This document shows positions 5,101 to 6,616 of a DNA stretch of 6,616 bases, in pieces. Within the stretch, counting starts at the first letter, position 1. Every line of letters starts with the position of its first letter. The stretch covers positions 1 to 6,616 of the forward strand of contig SFZC01000104.1 in NCBI GenBank assembly GCA_004558955.1. The letters are read 5' to 3'. The position numbers and the translations under genes are program-made. The notes below the pieces were generated by a model that worked only from the letters and a program-made list of their open reading frames with translations, was not told the DNA's origin and searched no databases. This stretch comes from a bacterium. GTDB taxonomy: Bacteria > Cyanobacteriota > Vampirovibrionia > Gastranaerophilales > Gastranaerophilaceae.

Positions 5101-6549
5101 ATGGTTGAAAACATAAGTTCACAGCAAAAAGTAAGCGGAAACAATACCACACAGACGACAAAACCCAAAAAGGTTCAGCAGTCAACGAAGCAACCGATTT
5201 TTGACGGTTCTCAAACTGTTACTGCACAAAATAGGAAATACAGTTCTGTTTCCGTTACTCGTGAAGACGGTACGGTTGAAACCACAAAAGAAGACGGTAC
5301 AAAAGTTATAACCAACGAAAAAAATCATTACACCAAAACTATTAATCCTGACGGAAGTTCTGTTGAACAAAAAGACAAAAAAATAACTTATAGGGATAGT
5401 GATAACAGAATTACAAAAATTATTGCCGAAGAAAACGGTAAAGAGATTCGTGTCGAGTTTGAATATACGGATAATAAAACTATTGCAAGAAAATATGACG
5501 GTACAAATGAGGATGCAAAAGTAACAAAAATTACGGTTTCCGAACAAAAAGACGGTCATAAAATTTCGTCAATATACGGTTCTGAAGAGGATATGAAAAA
5601 TAAAAAACTTTCGGAAAGAATTATAGATATTGATAATCCGACTACAATGAAGACGGAAAAATATTCTTATGATGAAAACGGAAATATTAAAATCGTAACG
5701 ACAGATACTTCGGGCAAAACTACCACCAAATATACCGATTCTAAGGGCAATGAGATTAAGAAAACCGACTTCAAAGAAAAACCGACCGAAGATCCGACAA
5801 CAGAAGACGGCAAAACTCACACTGTTGCAAAGGGTGAAACAATACACCAAATGGTAACTGATGCTTTGAAGGCTCAAGGAATTGACTCTCCTACCGAGGA
5901 ACAGATAAAAGCGGCAAAGAGAGCATTTTTAGAAGAAAATAGCGACCAGGTGCAAACTTATAAAGGGTCTAAAAAGGCGTGGAAGGGTAATAAATTTTTC
6001 TTGCCTGATGCGGTTGTAAAATTCCCTGATTTCAAAAAAGTGATTACGGGTGAAAAAACAAAGACCGAAACTACCGAGAAAACAGAAAAGACCGACAAAA
6101 CAGACAAGACAGATAAAACCGATAATAAAAAAATAACAGAAGAACAAAGAGCAGCCATTCAAAAACAGTTGGGTGACAATTACGTTGTCGAATTTGATAA
6201 AGACGGCAAGATTGTTGTGAAGGATAAGAAGGGTAATATTTTGCCTGAAATGACCAAAATGGCTAATGACAATTCGACAGATGATGAAGACATTGATAAG
6301 ATGATGTCAATGGATAAAAATAAGAATAAGCAACTTGAATTGGCGGAGTATAGCAAATTTATTTCTAATATGTTAGAATCCTCAGGACTGGAGTTGAAAG
6401 GCGAAGATGCGGTAAAGGCTCAAAAGTTGATACATGAAAGTTTTAGAAACTTGGATACAAATAAAAATGGCGGAGTTGACCGAAACGAATTGCAAGCAAA
6501 AGCCAAAGAAGTTATCCAAAAACTGACCGATGATATCAGTAAAATTTAA
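5101..6549 (+). CDS. Repeat-rich protein with LysM-like module and C-terminal EF-hand pair, function unknown
   Basis: The gene has no recognised specific function. Residues 1-35 are polar and show no signal peptide or membrane segment. Residues 50-225 are Lys/Asp/Gly/Thr-rich beta-type repeats: EDGTVETTKEDGTKV, NPDGSSVEQ, and a YD-like stretch YSYDENGNIK (188-197) and KYTDSKGNEIKKT (210-222). Residues 239-310 resemble LysM: THTVAKGETIHQMV at the start and FFLPDAVVKFP at the end, with a longer middle than a classical 45-residue LysM; LysM usually binds peptidoglycan. A KTE/KTD linker (321-341) follows. The C-terminus has two canonical EF-hand loops, DKNKNKQLELAE (405-416) and DTNKNGGVDRNE (452-463), which should bind calcium. 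AAAGGTG lies 7 nt before the ATG. It stands alone after a 273-bp gap. Surface or envelope association is inferred from the LysM only and is uncertain without an export signal. Confidence 0.8.
   Translation: MVENISSQQKVSGNNTTQTTKPKKVQQSTKQPIFDGSQTVTAQNRKYSSVSVTREDGTVETTKEDGTKVITNEKNHYTKTINPDGSSVEQKDKKITYRDSDNRITKIIAEENGKEIRVEFEYTDNKTIARKYDGTNEDAKVTKITVSEQKDGHKISSIYGSEEDMKNKKLSERIIDIDNPTTMKTEKYSYDENGNIKIVTTDTSGKTTTKYTDSKGNEIKKTDFKEKPTEDPTTEDGKTHTVAKGETIHQMVTDALKAQGIDSPTEEQIKAAKRAFLEENSDQVQTYKGSKKAWKGNKFFLPDAVVKFPDFKKVITGEKTKTETTEKTEKTDKTDKTDKTDNKKITEEQRAAIQKQLGDNYVVEFDKDGKIVVKDKKGNILPEMTKMANDNSTDDEDIDKMMSMDKNKNKQLELAEYSKFISNMLESSGLELKGEDAVKAQKLIHESFRNLDTNKNGGVDRNELQAKAKEVIQKLTDDISKI
6061..6123 (+). 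repeat. In-frame 9-bp tandem repeat (seven KTE/KTD units)
   Basis: Seven consecutive 9-bp units encode KTE, TTE, KTE, KTD, KTD, KTD, KTD, forming a charged hydrophilic linker between the LysM-like module and the C-terminal half of the protein. Codons vary between units (for example aagaccgac, aaaacagac, aagacagat), so the array is diverged at DNA level and not a fresh slippage product. Copy number could still differ between strains without breaking the frame. Confidence 0.8.
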
Positions 6550-6594
6550 AAAGGACATGAAAGACAAGAGTTTTGCCAGATACACCAAATAGTC

Positions 6595-6616
6595 ATTCCG
6601 GCCGCCGAGCCGGAAT
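6595..6616. terminator. GC-rich 8-bp perfect hairpin at window edge (terminator or dispersed palindrome)
   Basis: ATTCCGGC (6595-6602) and GCCGGAAT (6609-6616) form a perfect 8-bp inverted repeat around a 6-nt loop. It begins 45 bp after the stop of the LysM/EF-hand gene, where a terminator would lie. The window ends exactly with the second arm, so a following T-run or a longer stem cannot be seen. The GTCATTCCGG...CCGGAAT pattern also resembles palindromic repeats dispersed in many bacterial genomes, and it stands out in GC from this AT-rich sequence. Confidence 0.5.

Noticed and set aside
5182..6162. Long Phe/Val/Cys-rich minus-strand open frames that look like membrane proteins
   Set aside because: The complement of Lys/Glu/Asp/Thr-rich coding DNA yields Phe/Leu/Val/Ser-rich frames automatically; the plus strand carries the LysM and EF-hand motifs.

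Overview
The window is AT-rich (mostly A/T in intergenic DNA and at third codon positions), bacterial and densely coded, with AGGA-type ribosome binding sites in front of most genes. All genes read as chromosomal housekeeping or envelope genes. I see no phage, plasmid, insertion-sequence, tRNA, rRNA or CRISPR signal. A pyrophosphate-type phosphofructokinase, low GC, a YncE-like secreted propeller, and a LysM/EF-hand protein with DGT-type repeats would fit an uncultured gut lineage such as Vampirovibrionia (Melainabacteria; Gastranaerophilales). That placement is an impression from gene content, not a demonstrated assignment.

Layout. Positions 1-585 (minus strand) hold the N-terminal 195 residues of PPi-dependent phosphofructokinase, cut by the window edge. 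Positions 586-777 are a divergent promoter region with a plausible sigma-70 promoter for each direction. A perfect 7-2-7 palindrome overlaps the -35 box of the rightward promoter. From 778 to 4827 five genes follow on the plus strand with gaps of 31, -1, 3 and 15 bp: grpE, dnaJ, a secreted seven-bladed beta-propeller protein, a small SAM-dependent O-methyltransferase and a HIT-family (HinT-like) hydrolase. They look like one operon. GrpE and DnaJ are co-chaperones of DnaK, but no dnaK lies between or beside them here. The three downstream genes have no evident biochemical link to chaperones.

Positions 4828-5100 are the only long gap downstream of the operon. The gap is unusual: its middle (about 4848-4990) is richer in GC than its flanks, carries several inverted repeats, two imperfect copies of a roughly 39-bp direct repeat, and mutually exclusive pairings. 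It may be a dispersed repeat or a structured RNA/leader. Positions 5101-6549 encode a 482-residue protein with DGT-type repeats, a LysM-like module, a KTD tandem repeat and two EF-hands, but no signal peptide. The window ends in a GC-rich perfect 8-bp hairpin that may be a terminator or a dispersed palindrome.

No clearly new multi-gene system is visible. The best leads are the 4848-4990 element, the terminal palindrome, the propeller protein inside a chaperone operon, and the signal-less LysM/EF-hand protein.
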